This document shows positions 38,116-51,433 of a DNA stretch of 64,000 nucleotides, piece by piece (position 1 is the stretch's first letter; each line of letters begins with the position of its first letter). A program made the translations under genes and the position numbers. A model generated the notes under the pieces. The model saw only the letters and a list, made by a program, of their open reading frames with translations. It was not told the DNA's origin and did not search any database. This stretch comes from Chrysomallon squamiferum (Eukaryota > Mollusca > Gastropoda > Neomphalida > Peltospiridae): contig CM022671.1 in assembly GCA_012295275.1 (NCBI GenBank), forward strand, positions 14,152,956 through 14,216,955, in the 5' to 3' direction.

Positions 38116-41100
38116 GTTTACTTTTTATTATTATTATTATGTTGTTGTTGTTTTGGTTTTTTTTCGATATAATAAAAACACATTTACATGTTAATGAAAT
38201 GACATAATAAGTCCATGGCTTAGTTGCCACTAATTTCATTCTCTGTATTTCCAAATGACTGTTTTAATTCACTAGTGGCTGGTATTTGTTAATAGAGACT
38301 GCATGCAGGTGGTTATACTGCTTCTTTCACTGAACTGATAGAAATCAGGGGTTTTGAATAGGGAAAATAAATGGGGTGCATGCAGGCAATTTTTATGAGT
38401 TTCTTTTATTTATTATTTCACTGTTGGCCTACAGAAACACATGAAACTATGTGAATGATTCAGTGTAAACAGTACTGCTATTTTAGTGTATTATTTGCAG
38501 AAGCTTCTCACATAACAATCAGAGTTGTTACACATTGAGCTATAAAAAGCCATTACTTCATATCTGGTTTATCAGGTACTTGTGTTTTCCTGCTGTCTAC
38601 AAGAAGGCATATTTCTAGCTGCTAATAGAAAAAAAAGATTATATATATTTTATTGGAATTTATTTGTCAAATTTATTAAAACTATGATATATATATATAT
38701 ATATATACACACAGAAACACATGAAACTATGTGAATGATTCATTTAAACAGTATTGCTATTTTAGTGTATTTTATTTGTGGAAGCTTATCACATAACAGT
38801 CAGAGTTGTTTCTGCTATAAAAAGCCATTACTTCATATCTGGTTTATCAGGTACTTGTGTTTTCCTGCTGTCTATGAGAAGGCATATTTCTAGCTGCTAA
38901 TAGAAAAAAAAAGATTATATATATTTTATTGGAATTTATTAGTCAAATTTATTAAAACTATAATATATATATATATATATATACACAGAAACACATGAAA
39001 CTATGTAAATGATTCATTTAAACAGTATTGCTATTTTAGTGTATTTTATTTGTGGAAGCTTCTCACATAACAATCAGAGTTGTTTCTATAATATAGTGTA
39101 CACACTGAGCTATAAAAAGCCATTACTTCATATCTGGTTTATCAGGTACTTGTGTTTTCCTGCTGTCTACGAGAAGGCATATTTCTAGCTGCTAATAGAA
39201 AAAAAAGATTATATATATTTCATTGGAATTTATTAAATACTATATATATATTTTTATAAAGTTGATTAATAAACGCCAATAAAATTGTTCATACACTGAC
39301 CAAGTTCAACCAACTATTTTTATAAATATCTCTCAAATGTGTTGAGCACCTGACAGTGACATTAACCAGTTGTTATTGACAGTCAGGTATTTTTGCACAT
39401 CATTACTAACACACACATAATCCAACTTTCGTCTATTTTCAGTCTAAATGTCATTAGTCCCCGATAATTTAGCTTTGCACATCCAACTTTGAATCTGTTT
39501 CCAGGCCGACACATAATGTATATAATATTAGTAACTTTTAAATCAGGCTGTAGGATGGTTCTGATTTGTAAACATCCAGAGCAGTTAGTGAGGGTATAAG
39601 TAGAATCACAGGTGAAAAAATTTGATTAAAAAAAAAGTTTCTACTTTTCAAGTAATATTCCATCTGAATATCATTTGATGTATAAATCAGATCTTGCTTT
39701 AAATAGACTGTTATGGTGTCATTCCAATATTACTCTAAAATACTTTTTAAAAAACAAATCTTCCATATTTTTATGACAGCAATCTACTTTGACATTTGGT
39801 TTTAAAAAGAAATACTTTTTTTTTAATTTACTTTAATAGTAAAGTGTAAATCAATATTCATGCAAGCTCTGGAGTTCAAAAACAACAAAGAAACAACAAA
39901 GAAACAACAACAAAAAAACACAAAAAAACAATCTATTGAACCACATTGTTCACAAAATCTTTTCTGCCAGTTATATTAATAATACATTTCCAGCTCTTAT
40001 TTCTAGAACATCTGAAAAAAAAGAAGGAAAAAGGAGTGAATAAATTTAAAATGTAGTTTAAAGGGTTTTAAAAAAAATAGTTTATCCTAGTGTGTAGAAA
40101 TAAAAACTGACAATTGCAGTATGTTGGTATATTTTACACTTTATTTAAATATTCTGTTTTCTTTTTTTTTACTTTCAGAGCCTTCTCCATTGTTGATTCT
40201 TCTAGACTGTCTACGTTTGTCATTTCCATTCTGCTCATTGTGTATGGCAGTTTTAGGTAAGTTTTAAGCAAATTTAAAAAAAAAATAATAAAAAAAGCAC
40301 ATGAGTATCCCAAACAATTTTTTCCTTACCACCTTCAGAAAAAAGCTGAACATAAAAAAAAGTGTAAACTGCATTTTTAATGCCATAAATAAGTTAAACT
40401 GCATTTTTAGATGTTTCTGCACTAAATAAAATAAAAACATAATTTAAAAAAAAAAATAATAATAATAATAAAAATAAGGAAAAAGAGAAATAGTTTAAAT
40501 CCAGTTATTACAGGAAAAAAATGTAAGTGAAGAGACCAGATCTCTAAAAGTAACTTGATTCACATGATGCAGCTGAAGTAGGTTTACTTAATTGAGTTAT
40601 TGTATTTGTCAATAGTGGTGAAGTGTTCAAATAAATATTTATATAAATAGCTACTTATTTGAATATGGTTATTTTATTTGTTATTACTAAAACTGAATAT
40701 ATATATATATTTTTTTTTTTATATATTTTTTTTCATCATTTTAAACTGTCTCTCTGTTCAGTTATTTCAGTTACCACTGCCATAATGTAATGTTAAAAAG
40801 GAGCTGCACATTATGTTTTTTTGATATATTTATACACGTATTAACTTATAAACATATCTAAAAACATAACTAAATACAGCGGTAGATTATTTTTTAAGTA
40901 GTTTAGACATTGACAGCACTCATTGTCAAGTGGGATTCATGCAACATGTATGAAAATAATTAAATGTAATTAGGATTTAGTGCCAAACAAGACTGGAATA
41001 GACATGATCTTAGTGACTTTTTGATTGGGTCTTTAATTACACATCAGCACATCTAGAATTTACTTGTTTTTGATTTCCCTGATCTACTTCTACTGATTAT

Positions 41101-41281
41101 TTTGTGGTCTTCTCACAGATACTAGAAAGTGGTTGGAATGGGTGAAAAAACCAACATGAATTGTATTTAGGAGCTGTGAATTGCAGAGTTGAAGAATTCT
41201 GAATTTATATAAAATGTAATTTTCACTGGAGTATTGATCATATGAACTAATACGTTTTCATAAATAAAACTGAAATTTATG

Positions 41282-41312
<31 letters not shown>

Positions 41313-44300
41313 CCCAACAGGTGGCTAAAAGGTTTAAAATCATCATAACGGGCCTTGAATATATAGAGAATATATATTAACATGATATTTTTGAAACAGG
41401 CAGAGTAAAATAAAAATAAAAAGTGGAATTGGCTGTAATAACCAATGTAATATAAAAATGTAGTTTTGTAATCATTTACAGGTAAACAAACAAAACAGAT
41501 AATGCAGAAGTGAGACATGTTAGAATGAAATGAGATGTGACAATTTGTAGCCTGCGTATTTATAACTACATCAGTTAAACCGATACTGTAGTACTTCTTT
41601 TAAAGATTAGAAAAAATAAAATAAAACAAATAAGAAAATAAATAAAGAAGGAAAGAAAATGGTTGAATTTTTCAGGGAATGAATTACAACAGTCGTCAGC
41701 TAATTTCATTTTATACTTGACAGGTTTATTATTGTTTTTATAAAATTGTTAACAACATCTGCTGCCAGTGATTTTAAGCAGCTGACATTTTTTTAACTGA
41801 ACCTCCTTCAGATTGGATTTTCTGTCAATAAAGTTTATTTTTTTAAATATCATTGTAAAACTGTTGTTATGAGTTTTATAAATTTCAATAATTACACTTG
41901 TAAACTGTTGGTAAGAATTTTTTTTTTACTTCACACTGAGATAGACATTAAAATTGTTAAAAAAAATAAAAAAAAAAAAAAATGAAAAATAAAATATGAT
42001 ATAATATTAAAATAAGTTTTGAAAAAATACCAAGGCAGAAAAGTAATTTATCAAATATTTATATTGTATCTTCATTCAGTAAATATTTGGCAAATAAAAT
42101 TGTTTGTTCGGACTAGTTATTGACGTTCTCATTGTTGCTGTTTACATTAAACAACAGATGCAGACGTCTGGGTGGCAGTATCAGACATCACAATCTTGTC
42201 AACCTGTTTCATATAAATACATACTGCAGAAAATAACAGTTTATTTTTTAATGTCAGTAACCCTCTCAGTTAATAACCCTCCCAGGTTAAAATCCCTCCC
42301 AGGTTAAAATCCCAGTAGTTTGACTCTCACCAGATCAAAGACCCACCCCCCTCCCCAGAATAAAATCCCTCTGAGTTAATAACCTTTCTAGGTTCAAAGG
42401 ACTCATATACTAACATTTGAAAAATAAAATATTTCCAAATTGAAGATCCTTCAGATGTATGTAAATGTAGTGTTTATATATACACAGTGACAAAGCACAT
42501 TCAGACTGAGTCACCTTTTCAAACACTGGCCATTCACAGGTGGAGTTCTAGTGCAAGAAATGCAATGTCCTTCACTAGAGAAAGAAATACTGTGAGAAAA
42601 GCATAGACTGAAAAACCTCTCTTTAGCTGTTTTATTGTTTTTCTGAGAGCTTAGTCTGTGAGTGAAAAAGTATGTGAGACTTGATTCAGTGGTTATCATG
42701 TTCCCAGGGACTGAAAGTCCAGAATGCACCCACAGCTGAGCAGAGTTTGCAGAGCAGGTTCTGGGCATAAATAATCTCTTTATAGTGGATAAATTGATTC
42801 TTCTTCTCTTTAACTGCGACTAGAAAGATATATATCCATTTGGTCCAGTCAGTCAGTTACATAACCAGAAATGTGGTGACACAAATTTACTTTTCCTTGC
42901 AAAATCAAACGGTTGTTTTTAAAAATGTTCACAAAAATAATAGGGGGTGGTTTTCTGATATTATAACATTTCATTTGGTTACTGAAAGAAAATTAATGTG
43001 AGCCATTTTGATCTACCAAAGATTAACTGTCATATGTCTGCTTTGTTTTTATTTCAAGTCTTGTATACAGAAACGGTAGCCTCTTTATTATCTGTGGGAT
43101 TGTGTTTATTTTCTCAACCTTTATTATCAGGAAAGACTGATTTGCAAATCTACAAAAATATTTGTTTTCGTCATTTAGTTTATTCTGTTATTTGTATCAG
43201 TGTTTCAGAGTTCAATCAGTTGTAGCTATAAGAACACAGAGGTTTTCATGTGCTGTGTGTAATTAAAACACTCTCATAGTTAATGTAGTTTGTCATTTCC
43301 TTCTGTTAGGCATCTCAGTAAAAACCCATGTGTTCTGTCTGACACACAGTCATTCACAAGTTTTTCTTTCTTTAGCTGCAGAGTGTGTATACATGTACAT
43401 TTTATTTTATTTTGTTTTATTTTATTTTATTTTAAAGATCCCTGAACATAGAGCGAGAAAACAAAGAAAAAGAGAAAGAAAGAGAAAAGTTGGGCACATT
43501 CTCATCCACGTCCACCTGCAATGATGAAACACGTATGTTACTTTGTTACACAGTGTTATACCTGTAGTACAGTACACAACCTGTTACATTCTCACCCTTG
43601 TAAATTTAATAGTGGCATTTCAACACAATGCTATTTTGATTGTATACGCTTTGTTATGCCATAATTGATTGGCATGTTTCTTATTTGTTTACAGATGAAA
43701 GCAGTTTTTATTGACTAGTAGTAGATGATTGAGTTGTTCATACATTAAAAGAATAGTTGTGGTGGTTTGATGGAAGTGTCAAAAAAAAAAAAAAAAAAAT
43801 TCAGGATCATATCTCACAGATGATATAATTAAATATGTACAAAAAGTTATTTTTTTAATGTTGTGCTTATATATATTTATACACACACAGAGAAATCAAT
43901 TATCAGGTTTATATAAACATAACAATTGTTTCTAAATATACTTATAATATATTTCAGAAAATATTGCTTTCTGCTAAAGATCAAAATATAATTAAATTAT
44001 TCACATAAATATATATGCATTTCAAGCACACCATATATATATATATATATATATACCACATTTATTAGTATTTAATGTCATTGTATATTTTTAACACTGT
44101 ATTTATAGTGTTTTTGAATGAAAGTCACTTAGTAACATAATGTAACAGATTTGTTTACTCTCTTACAGAAGTACAGACAATTGACACGTGCCAGGCCATG
44201 TTCCTGCCCCTGGGAGCCTCTGCGTCCCTCCTCATCATGTTCCTCTTTTTTGACTCACTTCAAATGGTCTTTGCCATCTTCACAGCCAGTAAGTTTACAT

Positions 44301-44567
44301 TCTAGTACAAACTAACAGTAATCATTTGCTTTGCAGTAATGTATTTCATGGTAACAATTGTTGTTGTTGTTGTTTTTTTTATTTTTATTATTATTATTAT
44401 TTTATCATTTATTTTATTTTATTTTATTTTTTTTTTTTTTTTATTCATATTATTTCATATAACTTAAACAAATGTCTCAAATATAGTTCTGTATATAATT
44501 AGGATATTTTTATTTTTTATTTTTGTATATAAAATCTCTCTTTCTGTCTCCTATCTGTAAAAACACA

Positions 44568-44628
<61 letters not shown>

Positions 44629-46816
44629 AGTCACTCATATATATATATATATACCTGTTTTGTTTCAGTTCTTGCCACAGTGGCGTTTGCCTTCCTCCTG
44701 CTACCAATGTGCCAGTACATGATGCAGCCATGCTCCAGTGGGCAGAAGTAGGTGTACATCACACAACACAAATCTCTTACTTGACATCACATTTTACTTG
44801 CTTCTTAACAGTTGCTTAGAAACGCTCATTAGCAAAATGAAAAATTAAAAGGAAAAATAATTTTTACGCTAATAACATAATGAATGAATCAATAGTTAAT
44901 TGAAATTAAAGATAAATATAATTTGTATTGAATGCTCAAGGTTGCTTTTTCTCTGTGTGTGTTATTTTATTATCTTGGTTGGAATACTTTTGAAAATTAA
45001 ATATATTTGATTATTCAAGACTTTATTAATCAGTTTTTGTGGAATTATTTTGGAGGGTCTCCTATGTTTTTTTAACTTACAGTTTAAATTTATTTAATTT
45101 TTTAATTCAGAATTTCCTTTGGTGTATGTGGTCGGTTCACAGCAGCAGAAATCATGTCATTTTGTATGTCTTTTATCATTGTCTGCATCTGGATACTGAC
45201 TGGACACTGGCTACTCATGGACGGTGAGTTATCTTGTCCATCAGCTTCTCCTTTATTCTCTGCCTGCTATCAGTTCTATGTAAAACAGTTTAGTAACTTT
45301 TACATGACAGTTTCTGGTCAAGTTTCAGTTTTGCTTGTTAGTTTTAATCGTAGTTATGCAAATGTACATATTTACTTTGACTTTAATATTACACATCAAA
45401 CCCTGCTTGGAGAAAACATTTTATTATTATTATAATACAAAAAAATATACACTGTAACTTGTTTGTGTTACATTGTTATATAAATGTATTACACTGATGT
45501 TACTGTGTAGTACAGAACACTATCAATCTGTGTTACTAATTATCAGTTTATTAACACTCAGTATTACAATGTATCTCAATTCTGTTTCAGCTTTAGGAAT
45601 GGGTCTCTGTGTGGCGTTTATAGCACTGGTTCGACTACCCAGTTTAAAAGTGTCTACCCTCTTACTCATAGGATTACTGATCTATGATGTATTCTGGGTA
45701 AGTACATTGTTATTTTTATGTTATAAATTTATGTTACAGGCATGAAAAAGATATTCCCATGAATATTGGTAAATAGTGTTTATTACATTAGAGTGAGACC
45801 AAAGTCTAAAATTAAAAATTAAATAAAATTAAATAAAATTAAATAAAAATTCTCATTTGTATTTGAATTATTATTTATTTTTCTATTACTTAAGTATATT
45901 TATAATTATGTTTGTATAATGTAAAATTATTATTATTATTATTATTATTTTTATTTTTTTTATTTTTTATTTTTTATAAACAAGACAAACAATTTAAAAA
46001 AAAATAACGAGTACAATTTTCTAAAAAAATTTTTTAATCCAATTGTTAACTTTCGTTTTCAGGTGTTTTTCTCCTCCTATATATTTAGTGCCAATGTGAT
46101 GGTTAAAGTTGCCACCCGACCAGCAGAAAATCCTGTAAGTTTATTCATCTGTTGTCAGTTATAAATATTATATTTATATAATACCTTAGTACAGGTAGAT
46201 TTCAAACATTCTGTAGCAGTAACAAGTAATGCTATATGCTTGAAACAAATTTTTACAGGTGTTTTTTTTTTAATATTTAGTTTAGCATTTGTTTAGTTTA
46301 GTTTTGTTCTGTTAATTTTATTATCTCAGTATGCTATTTGTGAACTTAATTAATTCAAACATTATTTTATTTTATTTTCTTTTTTAATTTTTATTTTTCT
46401 TGTGCTGGTTTATTTGGCATTGTTAACAAATAACCACTAATGAATTTAATAAGAAGGCCATAAAAAAGAAATTTTTATTTTTTATTTATAGTTTTATCTT
46501 ATAAGTACTCCTAATGAAATTACACAAAACACTTAATAATGGCCTTTAATTAAAATTTCACTGGAGTCAGTTTCAGTTTTCTCTGTCACTTCCTCTCGTG
46601 TGATGTTAATTATTATGTCCCCAGTCACTGTACCTGGATCTCAAACATTGCCTCAGTGCTTAACCTGCCTGCTCTTCATTGCAGGTTGGCTTGTTTGCCA
46701 AAAAGTTACATTTAACCGGGTTGATGAGAGACGCTCCCAAACTTTCTCTGCCTGCAAAACTAGTTTTCCCAAGGTGAGAATCTTCGTTAAAAACATATAT
46801 ATACATATATACATAA

Positions 46817-46903
<87 letters not shown>

Positions 46904-47463
46904 ATATAAATTTACTGATAAACAGCTGATTACAGTTATCTCACCTGTTTATTACAACTGCATATTATAGAATTTTTGCATTTAGTCTGAAGTAAAATGT
47001 TTATTTCTTTACAATTTATTACTATTTATGTATTTACAATTGTTGTTATTATTTATTTATTTATTTATTTACAGTTTATTGTTATCATTATTTTTATTTA
47101 TAATTTATTATTATTATTTATTTATTTACAGTTTATTATTATTATTTATTTATTTATTTACATTTATTGTTATTATTATTTATTTTATTTACAATTTATT
47201 ATTATTATTATTATTTATTTATTTCTTATTATTATAATAAATATGGAAATAACTTTTATGATAATTACTTCTTTTTTTTCATTTGATATTTATTTTCATA
47301 TTCCTTTGCCTGCATTTAATTCATGTATATGTATTTTTTTTTACAAATGTTTATTTGTGAAATTATAAAAATAATACTGTTAATTTTGAAATATGTATAT
47401 TCAAAGAGCATTTCAGTTATATTTTCATATAAATTTTTATTTTTTTATTTTGATTTAATATTA

Positions 47464-47528
<65 letters not shown>

Positions 47529-48824
47529 TCAGTTCTCAAAATGCCAGTCATTTTTCAATGCTTGGATTAGGAGATATAGTAAGTAGCTTTGACACAATTT
47601 CATTTGATTTTTGCAACAATTTGTTAATTTATGTTTTTCTTCTATTTTAATCTGTGTGAATGGACTGAGGTATCCAAACCTTTCTGTTCTCAATGTCCAC
47701 AACTTCTGAATTACTTTTACAGGAGGTCTTATATTGTAAATTAAATAGTTACAGACTCAGTTCTGATTACTGATCTGTTTTGAAACTTTTCATTTTCATA
47801 ATTCCTAGTTCTGTTTTATTTTTTATTATTATTAAACCAGGTAATGACAGGTATACTCATTAAATAATTTAATGTCAGGTGTATTGTGTGCTGTTCTGTT
47901 ATTAAATCGGCTAATGACAGGTATACAGTTACAGGTAATGACAGGTATATTGTTTTCTTCTGTTATTAAACTAAGCTAATATCAGGTATGTTGTATCTTG
48001 TTATTAAACAGGTAATGTCAGGTTGTATGTTATGTTTTGTTATTAAACAGGTAATGTCAGGCTGTATGTTATGTTTTGTTATTAAACAGGTAATGTCAGG
48101 TTGTATGTTATGTTTTGTTATTAAACAGGTAATGTCAGGCTGTATGTTATATTTTGTTATTAAAACAGGTAATGTCAGGTTGTATGTTATGTTTTGTTAT
48201 TAAACAGGTAATGTCAGGTTGTATGTTATATTTTGTTATTAAAACATGTAATGTCAGGCTGTATGTTATATTTTGTTATTAAACAGGTAATGTCAGGTTG
48301 TATGTTATGTTTTGTTACTAAAACATGTAATGTCAGGCTGTATGTTATATTTTGTTATTAAAACAGGTAATGTCAGGTTGTATGTTATGTTTTGTCATTA
48401 AAACGTATAATGTCAGGTTGTATTTTGTTATTAAACGTGTAATGTCAGGTTATATTTTGTTATTAAAACAGGTAATGTCAGGTTGTATTTTATGTTTTGT
48501 TATTAAAACGTGTAATGTCAGGTTGTATTTTGTTATTAAACAGGTAATGCCGGGTCTGTTGTTGTGTTTTGTGTTGCGCTACGACACATACAAGAAGCTG
48601 CAGACAGCGTCAGTGGAGGCGGGGGTGCCCCCCCCTCTAACCTACGTGCAGAGAATCACCTACTTCCACTGCTCACTTTTAGGATATTTCCTTGGTAAGC
48701 TTCATTTTCTTCAGTTCTCTTCTACATAGTTTCAGCACTTACCATTTCAATTTTGTTATAATATTAATTTTTATTTATTTATTTATTTATTTTATTATTT
48801 TGTTTTATGTAGAATTATTGTTGA

Positions 48825-48859
<35 letters not shown>

Positions 48860-50302
48860 TAGTAATAGTTTTAATATTTTTTCTTTTGATTTCTAGCTAA
48901 TGAAATATACTTTTTTTATTCTTACAATTATATGTAAATAAAATACATCACAAAAACTCACAAACAGCAACTACAGATGTTTTATGTGCTAACTTACTTT
49001 TAATATTACTGTGTACAATTGTGATGATATTGTGAATGCATACATCACAGTCAGGAGTTTGTTAAATAACAAAGAACACAAAAACTCACAAAAAACGTTG
49101 CAGTTTAAAAGTAAATGTTTTTGTTTCAGGTTTACTGACAGCCACCGTCTCGTCGGAAGTGTTCAAAGCTGCCCAGCCCGCGCTGCTGTACCTCGTCCCC
49201 TTCACCCTGCTTCCTCTGCTCTGTATGGCTTACCTCAAGGTAGTAGTTTTACATGTACAGCTCAGTAGATTTACATGTACAGCTTAGTAGTTTTACATTT
49301 ACTGTTCAGTAGTTTTACATTTACAGTTCAGTAGTTTTACATTTACAGCTTAGTAGTTTTACATTTACAGTTCAGTAGTTTTACATTTACAGCTTAGTAG
49401 TTTTACATTTACAGTTCAGTAGTTTTACAGTTACAGCTTAGTAGTTTTACATTTACTGTTCAGTAGTTTTACATTTACAGCTTAGTAGTTTAACATTTAC
49501 AGTTCAGTAGTTTTACATTTACAGTTCAGTAGTTTTACAGTTTACAGTTTAGTAGTTTTACATTTACTGTTCAGTAGTTTTACATTTACAGTTCAGTAGT
49601 TTTACATTTACAGCTTAGTAGTTTTACATTTACAGTTCAGTAGTTTTACATTTACAGTTCAGTAGTTTTACATTTACAGCTTAGTAGTTTTACATTTACA
49701 GTTCAGTAGTTTTACATTTACAGTTTAGTAGTTTTACATTTAAAACACATATTTCATCAAGTCATATCAACCTTTACACTTAAAACATAAAGTAATTTAA
49801 TTTTACATTTCAAATATTTGTCTGTCTTTAGGTTTAAAACATGGTTTTTTATCTAGTTTTTTTCATTTATCTGCCTTTACATTTAAAACATGGTTTTTGA
49901 TCTAGTTTTACATTTCAAATACTCAACTGTTTACTTTTCATTTAAAATATATTATCCTGTTTTTCCATAGCTAAATTAAAAAAAATTAAAAATAAAAGAA
50001 ATAAAGTAATATAGTCTTTATTTTCTTTCATCTGATTCTTGTTTTGGTATAAAAAAGTAGGTATTTTTTTATTTAGTGCTAAAAACATTTATTTTGCATT
50101 TACGATAAATAATTAGATAATGAGAAAAATTCAAATTTGGTTTAGTATTTGTGATTATATCTTACTGATTTTTCAGATTTTGAAAAAGTGTTTTGTTTAT
50201 AAATGATGATAAATAATAAAAATATTTTTACAGGGTGATTTGAGACGGATGTGGTACGAACCTTTCATAGCAGTGCTTCCACCCAAACACCAGGAAGTGT
50301 AG
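34586..50302 (+). CDS. SPPL3: SPPL3, signal-peptide-peptidase-like intramembrane aspartyl protease
   Basis: GxGD aspartyl protease that in vertebrates sits in the Golgi and cuts type II membrane proteins, including glycosyltransferases. Coding exons: 34586-34623, 40179-40256, 43438-43532, 44169-44288, 44669-44747, 45111-45223, 45591-45697, 46063-46134, 46685-46773, 47533-47578, 48544-48694, 49130-49239, 50234-50302; 1167 bases, 388 residues (human about 384). All junctions are GT-AG and in phase. The ATG has an in-frame TAG nine bases upstream. Several membrane helices are visible. Catalytic motifs: YD at 206-207 (LLIYDVFW), GLGD at 275-278, and QPALLYL with PAL at 346-348. Compared with human, [26 protein letters not shown]-like sequence and GDLRRMW are conserved. 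Between the first helix and the next lies a Lys/Glu-rich loop ending in a Ser/Thr-rich stretch. Intron 1 is 5.5 kb. The intron before exon 11 and the one after exon 12 carry minisatellites that touch the splice sites. A non-coding 5' exon is expected because an acceptor lies at 34566-34567. Confidence 0.97.
37012..37086. repeat. (AC)n microsatellite, interrupted
   Basis: About 75 bases of AC with a few AG interruptions, in SPPL3 intron 1. Confidence 0.95.
38059..38115. repeat. (TTA)n microsatellite
   Basis: About 57 bases of perfect TTA units in SPPL3 intron 1. Confidence 0.95.
38431..39253. repeat. Three tandem copies of a 275-280-bp unit
   Basis: Copies begin ACAGAAACACATGAAAC at 38431, 38711 and 38985. 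Each ends in a (TA)n tract of variable length, which probably mediated the duplication. The third copy is shorter at its end. Each contains TATAAAAAGCC and shares a small number of substitutions with its neighbour. Confidence 0.93.
40257..43437 (+). other. SPPL3 intron 2
   Basis: AT-rich, with a poly-A of about 29 bases at 41281-41309 and a small repeated CCCTCCCAGGTTAAAAT unit near 42277-42310. The acceptor tract is built from TTTTA units. Confidence 0.8.
44573..44624. repeat. (CT)n microsatellite near SPPL3 exon 5 acceptor
   Basis: Perfect TC tract of about 52 bases ending about 44 bases before exon 5, followed by (TA)n and the true acceptor. Confidence 0.95.
46817..46902. repeat. (TA)n microsatellite after SPPL3 exon 9
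   Basis: Long TA tract preceded by ATAC-type units that begin about 23 bases after the exon 9 donor. Confidence 0.95.
47458..47529. repeat. (AAT)n/(TTA)n tract ending at SPPL3 exon 10 acceptor
   Basis: AAT units switch to TTA units that run to within three bases of the exon 10 acceptor AG at 47531-47532, so the microsatellite itself forms the pyrimidine-rich acceptor tract. Confidence 0.95.
47821..48543 (+). repeat. 39-40-bp minisatellite copied from the SPPL3 exon 11 acceptor and exon start
   Basis: About twenty head-to-tail units of the type GTTATTAAACAGGTAATG followed by TCAGGTTGTATGTTATGTT. The array ends in the genuine exon 11 acceptor, TTATTAAACAG followed by GTAATGCCGGG. Units translate as [13 protein letters not shown], plainly related to exon 11 [12 protein letters not shown]. 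The central units are nearly identical and the leftmost are degenerate, so expansion is recent in the middle. Many units are exactly 39 bases, a multiple of three. Confidence 0.95.
49240..49742 (+). repeat. 22-bp minisatellite starting at the SPPL3 exon 12 donor
   Basis: About 23 units of AGTAGTTTTACATTTACAGT type. The array starts inside the donor site itself (GTAGTAGTTTTACATG at 49240). Alternating TTCAGTAG and CTTAGTAG variants suggest that two-unit blocks have been copied. Confidence 0.95.
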
Positions 50303-51373
50303 TTTTTAAAAAGAAGAAAGAAAAAAAGAAAGAAAAAATGGCTAAATGGAAAGGCACAGAAGAAGAAAGAAAGTGAAATAAAAGTTTTAAAAGTTGTGTT
50401 TTATGAAATGGTGGCATCTTTTAGGGAAGATGTGTCTGGAGTTGTATTTACATACTGACCGACTATCCTGATCAGCTGATTCTCTCTCAGTGGTGAATGG
50501 AAATTCATGAGACAATACTTGATTGAGAAGTCTGCAGATTAGTAATGTATACGTGTTGGTGAAAGTGACATCAGTGTGTAGCTAATCAGTTCTGTTTCCA
50601 TGTGGTGTGGTTAGTGAGTATATCCTGAGTTTGGATTTCACTGTTAGGAGAAAGAGTATGTAGGAACAAACCTGACACCAGATTTCAAAGTGTTGAGTCT
50701 CACACTTCCAGAGTATCTTTATAAAAGGTGTTGCATATTTTGGCCAGGCTGTTTTGTCATCAAATGACTACAATTGTTGTTTTAATAGAAGGTGTTTAGA
50801 AGTGTTTACGTTGTAAAGAGATATTTTTGATGAAGACATCTAATGTATCTGCCGCAGACGTTGGTGGACGACATCGGTGTATATGACCACTCATGTCACG
50901 TCAACAGTTACTGCTCTATTTATTATTATCATTAATCAGTTTTTGTTGCTGAGAATTGAAGAATATTTGTATGTGTAATGGCAGATTCCATTCTTATTAT
51001 CAGTGGTATTTTGTGTTTTCACACTGTTTAGTGTAACCAGTCAGTACGTTTTTTTTAAACATTTAAAAACAGCCATGTTTGAGTGATGTGAAGTTGAAGT
51101 TTACGTTGGTTTCTCTCTTAACAGGCAGCTGTCAGTTTCTTTCTTCTTCTAAGACATGTTTTTAATTAATATTTTATTAATAATATGTTTAATAACCTTT
51201 TCAAATCAGGCTGACATTTTTATTCATTGATTTAATAAAAAAAAATTATTTTGTAAGACACTTCTACTTTCAGAGAATATTTGTACTTGCCAATAATCAT
51301 TTTTCTGTTTGAAGATTTTCTTTTAATATTGGAACTAATAGATTACTTTAGAAATTGTCATTATTTATCACAC

Positions 51374-51433
<60 letters not shown>

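Larger units (their letters stand above)
34624..40178 (+). other. SPPL3 intron 1
   Basis: Repeat-rich intron of 5.5 kb: (TG)n at 34658-34688, (AC)n at 37012-37086, (TG)n at 37238-37277, (ATT)n at 38059-38115, and a three-copy 275-280-bp repeat at 38431-39253. No internal coding signal was found. Confidence 0.8.

Noticed and set aside
47988-48203. Open frame of repeated [13 protein letters not shown] units as a separate small protein
   Set aside because: It is the translated minisatellite in the SPPL3 intron; no independent start, and its sequence derives from exon 11.
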